From R-RK-3 sp963834945 (GTDB lineage: Bacteria > Pseudomonadota > Alphaproteobacteria > Rhizobiales > Rhodomicrobiaceae), in the NCBI GenBank assembly GCA_963834945.1, contig CAWIDT010000005.1, positions 124,001 to 188,000 of the forward strand: a DNA stretch of 64,000 nt, read 5' to 3'. Every line of letters starts with the position of its first letter. Positions within the stretch are counted from its first letter, which is position 1. Position numbers and translations under genes: made by a program. This document shows, one piece after another, positions 18,971-28,091 of this stretch. Under the pieces are notes generated by a model. That model was not told the origin of the DNA and did no database searches. It was given only the letters and a program-made list of their open reading frames with translations.

Positions 18971-19462
18971 TTAGCGGTAGGGCGCGTCCAGTTCAAGGTT
19001 TTTCGCCAGCAGCCGCTCCCAGCGGTCGCCATTGGCCAGCAGCTTCTCCTTGTCGTAGAGCAGCTCCTCGCGGGTTTCGGTGGCGAATTCGAAATTCGGC
19101 CCCTCGACGATCGCGTCCACCGGGCAAGCCTCCTGGCAATAGCCGCAATAGATGCATTTCACCATGTCGATGTCGTAGCGGGTGGTGCGCCGCGTGCCGT
19201 CATTGCGGCGCGGCCCCGCCTCGATGGTGATGGCCTGGGCCGGGCAGATCGCCTCGCACAGCTTGCAGGCGATGCAGCGCTCGGCGCCATTGGGATAGCG
19301 GCGCAGCGCGTGTTCGCCCCGGAAGCGCGGGCAGACCGGGCCCTTCTCGAAAGGGTAGTTCACCGTCGCCTTCGGCTTGAAGAAATATTTCATGCCGAGC
19401 CAGAAGGCGGAGAAGAACTCGGCCAGCATGGCGGATTTGATCGATTGGGCTATGCCGGCCAT
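18971..19462 (-). CDS. nuoI: NADH-quinone oxidoreductase subunit I
   Basis: Ferredoxin-like subunit with the two tetranuclear clusters (N6a/N6b) that pass electrons towards N2. Intact, 163 residues, from ATG 19462 (MAGIAQSIKSAMLAEFF) with AAGGAG as a strong ribosome site that overlaps the nuoH stop. Cysteine sets are CIACKLCEAICPAQAI and CIYCGYCQEACPVDAI. The N-terminal amphipathic helix (FSAFWLGMKYFFKPK) fits membrane-arm contact. Confidence 0.93.
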   Translation of the reverse strand: MAGIAQSIKSAMLAEFFSAFWLGMKYFFKPKATVNYPFEKGPVCPRFRGEHALRRYPNGAERCIACKLCEAICPAQAITIEAGPRRNDGTRRTTRYDIDMVKCIYCGYCQEACPVDAIVEGPNFEFATETREELLYDKEKLLANGDRWERLLAKNLELDAPYR

Positions 19463-19475
19463 GGGCGGCTCCTTT

Positions 19476-20498
19476 TTAGGCGCGTGCCCGAAAATTGCAG
19501 CACGCCCGCGACGATCACGACCATGGCCAGCGAGATGGGCAGGAACACCTTCCAGCCGAGCCGCATGAGCTGGTCGTAGCGGTAGCGCGGCACGATGGCC
19601 TTCACCATCGCGAACATGAAGAATGCAAAGCACAGTTTCAGCAGGAACCAGACGATGCCCGGCACCCAGGTAAAGGGCACGATATTGACCGGCGGCAGCC
19701 AGCCGCCCATGAACAGGATGGTCATCAGCGCGCACATGGTGGTGATCGCCACATATTCGCCGAGCATGAACAAAAGATAGGGCGTCGAGGAATATTCCAC
19801 CATGAAGCCGGCGACGAGTTCGGATTCGGCCTCGGGCAGATCGAAGGGCGGCCGGTTCGTCTCGGCGAGCGCGGAGACGAAGAAGATGATGAACATCGGG
19901 AACAGCCGCAGCCAGTACCAGCCCAGGAGGCCATAGTCGGTGTCCTGCGCCTTGACGATCTCGGTGATGTTCAGCGATCCGGCGCAGAGCAGCACGGTGA
20001 TGATGACGAAGCCGATCGACACTTCGTAGGACACCATCTGCGCCGCCGAGCGCAGCGCGCCGAGGAACGGATATTTCGAGTTCGACGCCCAGCCGCCCAT
20101 GATGACGCCGTACACGCCGAGCGAGGAGATGGCAAAGATATAGAGGATGCCGACATTGATGTTGGCGATCACCCAGCCATCGCTCGAACGGAATGACCGC
20201 CCAGGCGGACAAGCGCCAGCACCGCCGTGACGATCGGCGCCATCAGGAAGACGGTCTTGTCCGCGCCCGCCGGGATCACCGGCTCCTTCAGCACGAATTT
20301 CAGCAGATCGGCGAAACTTTGCAGCAGCCCGAAGGCGCCCACGACATTCGGTCCGCGCCGGAGCTGCACCGCCGCCCAGATCTTGCGGTCGGCGAGCAGC
20401 AGAAAGGCGACGGACACCAGGCCCGCCACCAGCAGAAAGAGGCTTTCCACCAGAGTGATGGCGAGCGGATAACCGTAATTGCTCCAAATATCAGCCAT
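19476..20498 (-). CDS. nuoH: NADH-quinone oxidoreductase subunit H, frame disrupted
   Basis: Subunit lining the quinone chamber of complex I. ATG 20498 (MADIWSNYGYPLAITLVESL) leads to DRKIWAAVQLRRGPNVVGAFG. Two breaks near 20,190 scramble about 15 residues, where AWAVIPF and DGWVIANINVG lie in neighbouring frames. The rest is continuous: SNSKYPFLGALRSAAQMVSY and ETNRPPFDLPEAESELVAG with the conserved acidic loop. A further base too many near 19,490 hides the real stop; the corrected TAA is at 19476, just ahead of the nuoI ribosome site, whereas the uncorrected frame runs to 19450. About 340 residues. Confidence 0.87.
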
Positions 20499-22605
20499 CG
20501 GTGCCGGTCGCTCCGTGGTCGTGCTCGCGCGTCAGGGCGGAGAGTTCGCTCATGATCGCGGAAGCGCGCGCGATCGGGTTGGTCTGGTAGAAATCCTCGA
20601 TCGACGAGGTGAAGGCGATGTCCTCGAATGTGGTGTCGCCGCTCGCCGAGCGCCTCGATATCGGTGATCTTGCCGGGCACGATCTCGTCGATGGCGGCGA
20701 AATGCGGATACTCGGCATAGAGCTTGGCGCGCAGCTCGGGCAGGCTGTCGAAGGGCAGCTTCGCCCCCAGCTTCTCCGACAGCGCGCGGATGATGGTCCA
20801 GTCCTCGCGCGCATCGCCCGGCGGGAACACGGCGCGCTGCGCCATCTGCACCCGGCCTTCCGTGTTGACATAGGTCGCGCTTTTCTCGGTATAGGCGGCG
20901 CCGGGCAGGATGATGTCGGCGAAGCGCGCGCCGCGGTCGCCATGGCTGCCCTGATAGACGACGAAGGCGTCGCCCGTCTGGCTCATATCCAGCTCGTCGG
21001 CGCCGAGCAGGTAGAGCAGATCGATATCGCCGTCGCGCGCGCCTTCCAGCATCGCATCGAGCGCGAGCCCGCCCTATTGCGGCACGAAGCCGAGATCGAG
21101 CCCGCCGACGCGCGCCGCCGCATCGTGCAGGATGTTGAAGCCGTTCCAGCCTTCATTCGGCCGCAGCATGTCGAGGGACTTGTCGCGGCCTTGCGCGGCC
21201 AGACGCAGGATCGCCGCACCGTCGAAGCGGGCGAGCGCCCCCTGGCCCAGGATCAGCATCGGGCAGGTGGCTTTCTTCAGCACCTCGGCGAAGGGATGCC
21301 GGCCCTCGGCGACGTCGAGCAGCGTCTGCGGCCCGGCGCCGAGATAGTCATATTCGTAGGTGAGATCCGCCGCCTCGCCGATCACGCCGATCTTCAGCCG
21401 TCCGCTGCGCCAGCCCTTGAGGATGCGCGCATTCAGCACCGCCGCTTCCCGGCGCGGATTGGTGCCGACCAGCAGCAGCGCGTCCGCCTCTTCCAGCCCG
21501 GCGATGGTGGAATTGAAGATGTAGCTCGCCCTGCCCGCCGCCGGATCGAAGGGCGAGCCGTCCTGGCGGCATTCCAGATGCGGCGAGCCGAGCTTCTGGA
21601 ACAGCGATTTCAGCGCGAACATATCCTCGACCGGCGCCAGATCGCCGGCGATGGCGCCGATCTTGGCGCCGCCCGCCGCCTTGACCCGCTCGGCGATCTC
21701 GGCGAAGGCTTCGTTCCAGCTCGCCTCGCGCAGCTTGCCTTCGCGGCGGATATAGGGGCGGTCGAGCCGGCCGCGCCGGACGCCGTCCCACACGAAGCGC
21801 GCCTTGTCGGAGATCCACTCCTCATTCACCCAATCGTGGTTGCGCGGCAGGATGCGCAGGATCTCGCGGCCGCGCGCATCGACGCGGATATTCGAGCCGA
21901 TGCCCGTCCATCACGTCGATGGACTCGGTCTTGCGCAGCTCCCAGGGCCGCGCCTTGAAGGCGTAGGGCTTGGAGGTCAGCGCGCCGACCGGGCACAGGT
22001 CGATGATGTTGCCCGACAGCTCCGAGGTCATGCCGCGTTCGAGATAGGTGGTGATCTCCATATCCTCGCCGCGCCCGATGGCGCCCAGCTCGGAGACGCC
22101 CGCGACTTCGGTCATGAAGCGGACGCAGCGCGTGCAGTGGATGCAGCGCGTCATGATCGTCTTGATCAGCGGCCCGATATTCTTGTCCTCGACGGCGCGC
22201 TTGTTCTCATGGAAGCGCGAGCCGTCGACGCCATAGCCCATCGCCTGATCCTGCAGATCGCACTCGCCGCCCTGATCGCAGATCGGGCAATCGAGCGGGT
22301 GGTTGATCAGCAGGAATTCCATCACCCCTTCGCGCGCCTTCTTCACCACCGGCGCTGTCGGTGCGCACCGTCGGCGGCGTGCCGTCGCGGCCGGGGCGCA
22401 TGTCGTTGACGCTCATGTGGCAGGAGGCGACGGGCTTGGGCATGCCGACCACCTCGACGAGGCACATGCGGCAATTGCCGGCGATCGAAAGCCGCTCGTG
22501 ATAGCAGAAGCGAGGGATTTCCTCGCCCGCCCGCTCGCATGCCTGCAGCAGATTGAGACCGTCCTCGACCTCGATCGGCTTGTCGTTGATGATCAGTTTT
22601 GGCAT
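20491..22605 (-). CDS. nuoG: NADH-quinone oxidoreductase subunit G, frame disrupted and with an in-frame TAG
   Basis: Large iron-sulfur subunit of the peripheral arm. ATG 22605 (MPKLIINDKPIEVEDGLNLL). Cluster ligands are visible: CYHE..CRMCLVE (N1b), CPICDQGGECDLQDQAMGYG (including the N5 region), CIHCTRCVRF and DLCPVGAL (N4). Breaks near 22358, 21907 (GGG for GG) and 20643 shift the frame. A TAG codon at 21074-21076 interrupts an otherwise aligned frame between LGFVPQ and GGLALDAMLEG. About 704 residues after correction. It overlaps nuoH by 8 bases. The upstream neighbour is a small membrane protein instead of nuoF. Confidence 0.82.
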
Positions 22606-22843
22606 CGGCCGCTCATTTGTAGGGTGCCAGTCCGGCTGACAGGCTCATGTCGTGCGTCATCGGCGGGCGACAAGAGTGAAGAACGCGTCCGCTCTATACC
22701 CTCGCTTACGCACGCTGACCATAGGGCGAAAAGTCTTTACGCCCCTTCTGCACCGTTTCCATGCTGGAATTCGCGCGAGAACGCTACGGCCGGACCCGCA
22801 AACCGCGCCGTCCGTAGCGTTGTATCAACAGCCGCAGTTTCGC
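22606..22843. other. Gap inside the nuo cluster with a 10-bp inverted repeat
   Basis: No gene found between nuoG and the small membrane protein gene. It contains a perfect inverted repeat AACGCTACGG (22780-22789) and CCGTAGCGTT (22812-22821) with a 22-base loop and no T-run. It may attenuate, or allow separate initiation of nuoG and later genes, but neither is shown. Confidence 0.4.
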
Positions 22844-23096
22844 TCAAGCCCTTGCGGTGAGGCGAAACGCGGCGCCCAGAAGCACCGCCACCGCGCCCGC
22901 CCAAAGCACCATCGGCTCATAAGGCGGCACGGCCACGAGCGGCGAAAGGTTCTGCGCGGGCGGACAGGTCGCGCCCGGCAGATAGAGACAGTCTATCGCG
23001 GCCAGCCGAGCGGTAGGCATACAGCCACCACAGCCACGCCACAGCCAAAAGTATGAAGCCGATCACCGTAAAAATACGCCCGATCCTGCCCATCAT
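22844..23096 (-). CDS. Small two-helix membrane protein in the nuo cluster, one frame break
   Basis: I do not recognise the family. From ATG 23096 (MMGRIGRIFTVIGFILL, then VAWLWWLYAY) there is a first membrane helix. A single-base break near 23010 moves the frame to AIDCLYLPGATCPPAQNL, a loop with two Cys, then a second helix (MVLWAGAVAVLLGAAFRL) and stop TGA at 22844. About 84 residues when corrected. It lies between the DUF3291 gene and nuoG on the same strand, so it is probably carried on the nuo transcript. The periplasmic-looking loop with a Cys pair is its only distinctive trait. Confidence 0.5.
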
Positions 23097-23137
23097 CGCT
23101 CGACGCTCCCCAGCGGTTCAATGGCCCCTCCGCTGTC

Positions 23138-23719
23138 CTATGCGCCAGGCAACGGACATGCGAACGCAAGCCTCCCATAAGTCTTGTTTTGGTTGAGTTT
23201 AAACCAGTTTGGCTCGCGCGCAAGGCATCCCCCCACACAAGCGCCATTCGGGCAGGCACAGCGCGATTCGCGCCACAGTCTGGCCTGCGCCAGGCCCTCC
23301 CAGCCGAAGGCATGCTCGCTCGGGCCGTGCTCGGCGAGATGCTCCAGCCGCGCCCTGCCCTCCGCAGGCGTCGGCACATGGCCCGGCTCGATCCACCACA
23401 TGGCGAAATGCGGCCCCGCCATGCGGTTCGAACCAGCCGGTCGCGCCGCCGATAGAAATTGGCATGCACGGTCTGCCAGACGAAGGTCTCGAAGGTTTCC
23501 GCGCTCTCCCAGACCGACATGTTGACCAGCATCGCGGGATCGTCATAGGCGCTGATCGAGGTGGCGTTGCCGCTCTCGTCCTTCAGCCGCCAGACAAAAC
23601 CGGGCATGCGCTCGGCGGCGGCGTTGACCCGGTCGAGATTGTCGAAGAATTCGGCGACGCGCGGCATCGTCCTTCGGATGGAGCAGACGGCCGACATTGA
23701 TCTGCGCGAGGTGTTTCAT
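23138..23719 (-). CDS. DUF3291 family protein, frame disrupted
   Basis: Its ATG at 23719 overlaps the nuoF stop (ATGA), so translation is coupled to nuoF. The first frame gives MKHLAQINVGRL, and after a break near 23672 continues PRVAEFFDNLDRVNAAAERM and GFVWRLKDESGNATSI, the DUF3291 core, with VNMSVWESAETFETFVW. A second break near 23435 leads to MAGPHFAMWWIEPGHVPTPA and an ending at 23138 that is longer than usual. DUF3291 proteins share a dimeric alpha-beta barrel-like fold related to heme-degrading and monooxygenase-like proteins, but no activity is established for them. Its presence inside a complex I operon is unusual. Confidence 0.7.
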
Positions 23720-25020
23720 GCGCTACTCCGCCGCCGATGCCGCGGCTGCGGCACCGGCGCCGCGCGCTGGTCCATGCGCTCCTCGATGACATGGCGGAAA
23801 TGCCGGATCAGCCCTTGCACCGGCCAGGCCGCCGCATCGCCGAGCGCGCAGATGGTGTGGCCCTCGATCTGCTTCGAGACGTCATAGAGCATGTCGATCT
23901 CGCGGCGCGTCGCCTCGCCGTGTCACCATGCGTTCCAGCACGCGCCACATCCAGCCGGTGCCCTCGCGGCATGGCGTGCATTGGCCGCAGCTCTCATGCT
24001 TGTAGAAATAGGCGATGCGGGCGATCGCTTTGACGATGTCGGTGGATTTGTCCATCACGATCACGGCGGCGGTGCCGAGGCCCGATTGCACTTCGCGCAG
24101 GCTGTCGAAATCCAGCAGCAGGTCCTGGCACATATTGGCCGGCACGCAAGGCACCGACGAGCCGCCGGGGATGACGGCGAGCAGATTGTCCCAGCCGCCG
24201 CGAACGCCGCCGGCATGTTTCTCGATCAGCTCGCGCAAGGGGATGCCCATCTCCTCTTCGACATTGCACGGCTCGTTCACATGGCCGGAAATGCAGAACA
24301 GCTTGGTGCCGGTATTGTTGGGCCGTCCGAGCGCGGCGAACCACGGCGCGCCGCGCCGGAGAATGTCGGGCACGACGGCAATCGATTCGACATTGTTCAC
24401 CGTGGTCGGCGCGCCCCAGAGGCCGGCATTGGCGGGGAATGGCGGCTTCAGGCGCGGCTGGCCCTTTTTGCCTTCCAGGCTTTCGAGCAGCGCGGTTTCC
24501 TCGCCGCAAATATAGGCGCCGGCGCCGTGATGCAGATAAATCTCGAAATCCCAGCCATGGACATTGTCCTTGCCGATCAGCTTGGCGGCATAGGCTTCGT
24601 CGATGGCGGCCTGCAGGCGCTCGCGCTCGCGGATATATTCGCCGCGTATATAGATGTAGCAGACCGGCGCGCGCATCGCGAAACCGGCATAAAGGCACCC
24701 TTCGAGCAGAAGATGCGGGTCATGCCGCATGATCTCGCGATCCTTGCAGGTGCCGGGCTCCGATTCGTCGGCATTGACGACGAGATAGGACGGGCCGCGG
24801 ATCGTTCTTCGGCATGAACGACCATTTGAGGCCGGTCGGGAAGCCCGCGCCGCCGCGGCCGCGCAGGCCGGAGGCCTTCACCTCGCTCGATGATCCAGTC
24901 CTGGCCCTTTTCGATGAAGCCCTTGGTGCCATCCCAGGCGCCGCGCTTTTGCGCGCCGGCCAGCCGCCAATCCTGCGTGCCGTAGAGATTTTTGAAGATG
25001 CGGTCCTTGTCGGCAAGCAT
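23716..25020 (-). CDS. nuoF: NADH-quinone oxidoreductase subunit F, three frame breaks
   Basis: NADH-oxidising flavoprotein subunit with FMN and cluster N3. It starts at ATG 25020 (MLADKDRIFKNLYGTQDW). The glycine-rich NADH/FMN loops are SGLRGRGGAGFPTGLKW and HGAGAYICGEETALLESLEG, and the N3 ligands are in ESCGQCTPCREGTGW. Breaks near 24890, 24797 and 23921 are each repaired by removing one base, giving DPRPSYLVVNADESEPGTCK and a normal C-terminus. The corrected stop TGA at 23716 overlaps the DUF3291 start. About 434 residues. Confidence 0.87.
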
Positions 25021-25023
25021 TCC

Positions 25024-25630
25024 TTAGGCTCCTGTATCGAGCAGCGTGCGCATTCCGCTGGCGGGAGCGGAGAACTGCCGGTTGCTCTGCGGACCGGGCT
25101 TGACGCCGACGCCGGTTTTCAGCTTGATGCAGCAGCGCCGTCAGGCTGTCGGGCGTCAGATCCTCGAAATAGTCCTTGTTGATCTGCACCATCGGCGCGT
25201 TCACGCAGGCGCCGAGGCATTCCACCTCCATCCAGGAGAACAGGCCGTCGGCGGTCACCGTCTTCTCCGGCGCCGATCACGCGGCGCAGAAGCTCTTTCA
25301 GCTCCTCAGAGCCGCGCAGCATGCAGGGCGTCGTGCCGCAAATCTGGATGAAATATTTGCCCACCGGCGACAGGTTGAACATGGTGTAGAAGGTGGCGAT
25401 TTCATAGACGCGGATATAGGGCATATCCAGCAATTCGCTGACATAGCGGATCGCGGGCTCCGGCAGCCATCCCTCATGCTGCTCCTGGGCGCGCCACGAG
25501 CAGCGGGATGACGGCGGCCCAATGGCGGCCTTCGGGATATTTGCCGAGCTGCCCCTTGGCCCAGGCTCAGATTTTCGGGCGTGAATTCAAAGCTTGCTGG
25601 CTGCTCGGGATCGAGACGGCGAACCGACAT
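25024..25630 (-). CDS. nuoE: NADH-quinone oxidoreductase subunit E, frame disrupted
   Basis: Thioredoxin-fold subunit with binuclear cluster N1a. ATG 25630 (MSVRRLDPEQPASFEFTPEN). Four single-base breaks (about 25563, 25494, 25262 and 25127) scatter the protein. Recognisable pieces are LDMPYIRVYEIATFYTMFNL, the ligand pair ICGTTPCMLRG and the second pair WMEVECLGACVNAPMVQINK. The corrected stop TAA lies at 25024, 4 bases before nuoF. About 202 residues. It is the first nuo gene here: nuoA to nuoD do not precede it, an SRPBCC gene and lolD do. Confidence 0.82.
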
Positions 25631-25645
25631 GGACTATCGTTCCAT

Positions 25646-26080
25646 TCATCGCCGCGCCTCGGCCCTCGCCTTCAGCGCGGCATTCATCTGATTGAAGCCT
25701 TCCTCGGACCGGGCCAGCAATGTCCGCAGGAACGGAACGAGCAGGCCGGAGAAACGCTCCGAATGCCGCAACCTCGTATCATCGCCCGCCCTCGTCAACT
25801 GGAAAGAATGCTCGCCTGTGAATAGTCCGGGAATGGGCAGCGAGCCGCGCCAGACAAAGGCTTCGGGCGCATCGGCGCGCAGCACGATCGGCGTGAAGGT
25901 CTGCGCCTTGCCGCCCGGCGGGCGCATCGTGGCGCGGAGCGTTTCGCCGGGTTTGGCCTTGCCCTCGATGGAAAGGATGAACGGGTTCCAGCCCGGATAG
26001 GCGGCAAAGTCCATCAGCACCGCCCACACCGTCTCGGGCGAGGCATGGATCAGAATTTCGGTTTCGATTGCGCTGGGCAA
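25646..26080 (-). CDS. SRPBCC (START-like) domain protein
   Basis: Intact 144-residue protein of the polyketide-cyclase/START superfamily: IETEILIHASPETVWAVLMD, then YPGWNPFILSIEG and the C-terminal helix LARSEEGFNQMNAALKARAE. Such proteins bind hydrophobic ligands in a helix-grip pocket; the biological ligand is unknown. It begins 11 bases after lolD and ends 15 bases before nuoE, so it links the lol and nuo genes into one likely transcript. Ion-transport or toxin roles described for some relatives should not be transferred here. Confidence 0.8.
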   Translation of the reverse strand: MPSAIETEILIHASPETVWAVLMDFAAYPGWNPFILSIEGKAKPGETLRATMRPPGGKAQTFTPIVLRADAPEAFVWRGSLPIPGLFTGEHSFQLTRAGDDTRLRHSERFSGLLVPFLRTLLARSEEGFNQMNAALKARAEARR

Positions 26081-26091
26081 ATTAAGCGGGC

Positions 26092-26815
26092 TCAGGACGC
26101 TTCGCGCGCGGCGGCGGTGAACTTCTCCTCGACCAGCTTGCCGCCTTCGAGGCGCAGCACGCGGTCCATCCGGTGCGCCAGCTCGTGATTATGCGTTGCG
26201 ATCAGCGCCACCAGCCCCGCCTTCTTGACGAATTGCAGCAGCTGAAGGAAGACGCGGCCGGCGGTTTCCGGGTCGAGATTGCCGGTCGGCTCGTCCGCCA
26301 GCAGGACGAGCGGCGCATTGGCGACGGCGCGGGCGATGGCGACGCGCTGCTGCTCGCCGCCGGACAGCTCGGCCGGGCGATGCGCGAGGCGCTCCTTCAG
26401 GCCGAAGATGGTCAGGAGATCGGTGGCGCGCTTCTCCGCCTCGGCGCGTTTCAGCCCGGCGATGAGCTGCGGCATCACGACGTTTTCGAGCGCCGAAAAT
26501 TCGGGCAGCAGATGGTGGAACTGATAGACGAAGCCGACATCGGTGCGCCGGATGCGGGTGCGTTCGGCATCGCTCAGTGCGGCGCAATCGCGCCCGCCCA
26601 GCATCACCGCGCCGCTGTCGGCGCGGTCGAGCAGCCCGGCGACCTGGAGCAGCGTCGATTTGCCGGCGCCGGACGGCGCGACCAGCGCCACCGACTCGCC
26701 TTCGTAAAGCTGCGCGGAGGCACCGTCGAGCACACGGATTTCGCGGTCGCCCTGTTTGAAGCTGCGCTTCAGGTCGACGAGTTCGATGATCGGGTGTTCG
26801 TACGCGCTGGTCCAC
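26092..26815 (-). CDS. lolD: Lipoprotein-releasing system ATPase
   Basis: Cytoplasmic ATPase of the Lol ABC complex that extracts lipoproteins from the inner membrane. Walker A APSGAGKST, Q-loop FVYQFHHLLPEFSALENV (LolD-like), signature LSGGEQQR, Walker B LLADEPTGNLD and switch His ATHNHELA. No in-frame start fits near lolC. GTG 26815 (VDQRVRT...) becomes the start if one base near 26795 is removed, joining PIIELVDLKRSFKQGD. That puts it 4 bases after the lolC stop, as expected. About 240 residues. Confidence 0.88.
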
Positions 26816-26819
26816 TGGC

Positions 26820-28088
26820 CTACTCGTATCGCAAGGCTTCGACGGGATCGAGACGCGCCGCGCGCCACGAAGGATAAAGCGTCGCCAGGATCGACAGCGA
26901 CAGCGCCATGACCACCACGGTGACCACCTCGCCTGTATCGACCTCGGCCGGCATCCGCGACAGGAAATACACCTCCGGCGGAAACAGATGCGACGAGGTC
27001 AGCCAGGAAATGCCTTGCCGGATCTCCTCGATATAGGCGCAGAACAGGATGCCCAGCAGCAGCCCCGCCAGCGTGCCGACCACGCCGATGCTCGCGCCGG
27101 TGATGAAGAACACGCGCATGATCGCGCCGCGCGTCGCGCCCATGGTGCGCAGAATGCCGATATCGTGGCCCTTATCCTTCACCAGCATGATCATGCCGGA
27201 GATGATGTTGAGCGCGGCGACCAGCACGATCAGCGTCAGGATGATGAACATCACGTTCCGCTCCACCTGGAGCGTGTTGTAGAAGGTGGCGTTGCGCTGG
27301 CGCCAGTCGGTCAGCAGCATGTCGTCGCCCGCCGCCGCCGTCAGCGGCCCGCGCATCGCGTCCACATGGTCGGGACTGTCGAGCAGCACTTCCACCACAT
27401 TGGCGGCATTGGGAACGTTGAAGAATTTCTGCGCCTCGGCGAGCGGAATAAAGGCGATCGTCGCGTCATATTCCGACATGCCGATCTCGAAAACCGCCGT
27501 GATCGGATAGCGCTTGACGCGTGGCGCCGTGCCGAAAGGGGTCGAGGCGCCGCGCGGCGCGACCACGGTGATCTCGTCGCCCATATGCACGTTCAGCGCA
27601 TTGGCAAGCCGCGTCCCGATCGCGATGCCGCCGCTCGCGTCGAAGCCGTCCAGCGAGCCGAACATCACCTTCGAGGACACCCCGTCCAGCGCCTTGATGT
27701 CGGCCTCCCGCACGCCGCGGACGAAAACGCCGTTCGATGCAGAGGCGCTGCTGACCAGCGCCTGGCCTTCGACGATCGGAAATGCCAGGCGCACCTGCGG
27801 CACCGCGCGCAGCCTTTGCGTCACCTCAGCATAATCGGTGAAGTCGCGGGCGAGCGGGCGCACCAGGACATGGCCGTTGAGGCCGAGGATCTTGTCGAAC
27901 AGCTCTTTGCGGAAGCCGTTCATCACCGACATGACGATGATGAGCGTCGCGACGCCCAGCATGATGCCGATGAAGGAAAAACCGGCGATGACGGAAATGA
28001 AGCCTTCCTTGCGGCGCGCGCGCAGATAGCGCGAGGCGAGCATCCACTCGAAAGGGGCAAAAGGCCTGGTCTCGGCGCTTGCAGCCAC
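26820..28088 (-). CDS. lolC: Lipoprotein-releasing ABC transporter permease (LolC/E)
   Basis: Intact 422-residue inner-membrane permease. The N-terminal FEWMLASRYLRARRKEGFIS motif and first helix are followed by a large periplasmic domain, then three C-terminal helices (MFIILTLIVLVAALNIISGM; the FtsX-like region with LRTMGATRGAIMRVF). The ending LYPSWRAARLDPVEALRYE is characteristic of LolC/LolE. Alphaproteobacteria usually have a single hybrid LolF-type permease, so one gene beside lolD is expected. It starts 3 bases after the corrected proS stop. Confidence 0.92.
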   Translation of the reverse strand: MAASAETRPFAPFEWMLASRYLRARRKEGFISVIAGFSFIGIMLGVATLIIVMSVMNGFRKELFDKILGLNGHVLVRPLARDFTDYAEVTQRLRAVPQVRLAFPIVEGQALVSSASASNGVFVRGVREADIKALDGVSSKVMFGSLDGFDASGGIAIGTRLANALNVHMGDEITVVAPRGASTPFGTAPRVKRYPITAVFEIGMSEYDATIAFIPLAEAQKFFNVPNAANVVEVLLDSPDHVDAMRGPLTAAAGDDMLLTDWRQRNATFYNTLQVERNVMFIILTLIVLVAALNIISGMIMLVKDKGHDIGILRTMGATRGAIMRVFFITGASIGVVGTLAGLLLGILFCAYIEEIRQGISWLTSSHLFPPEVYFLSRMPAEVDTGEVVTVVVMALSLSILATLYPSWRAARLDPVEALRYE

Positions 28089-28091
28089 GAT

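Noticed and set aside
21074..21076. Pyrrolysine or other amber recoding in nuoG
   Set aside because: No recoding context, no pyl genes in the window, and the gene is an error-rich stretch; a sequencing substitution is simpler.
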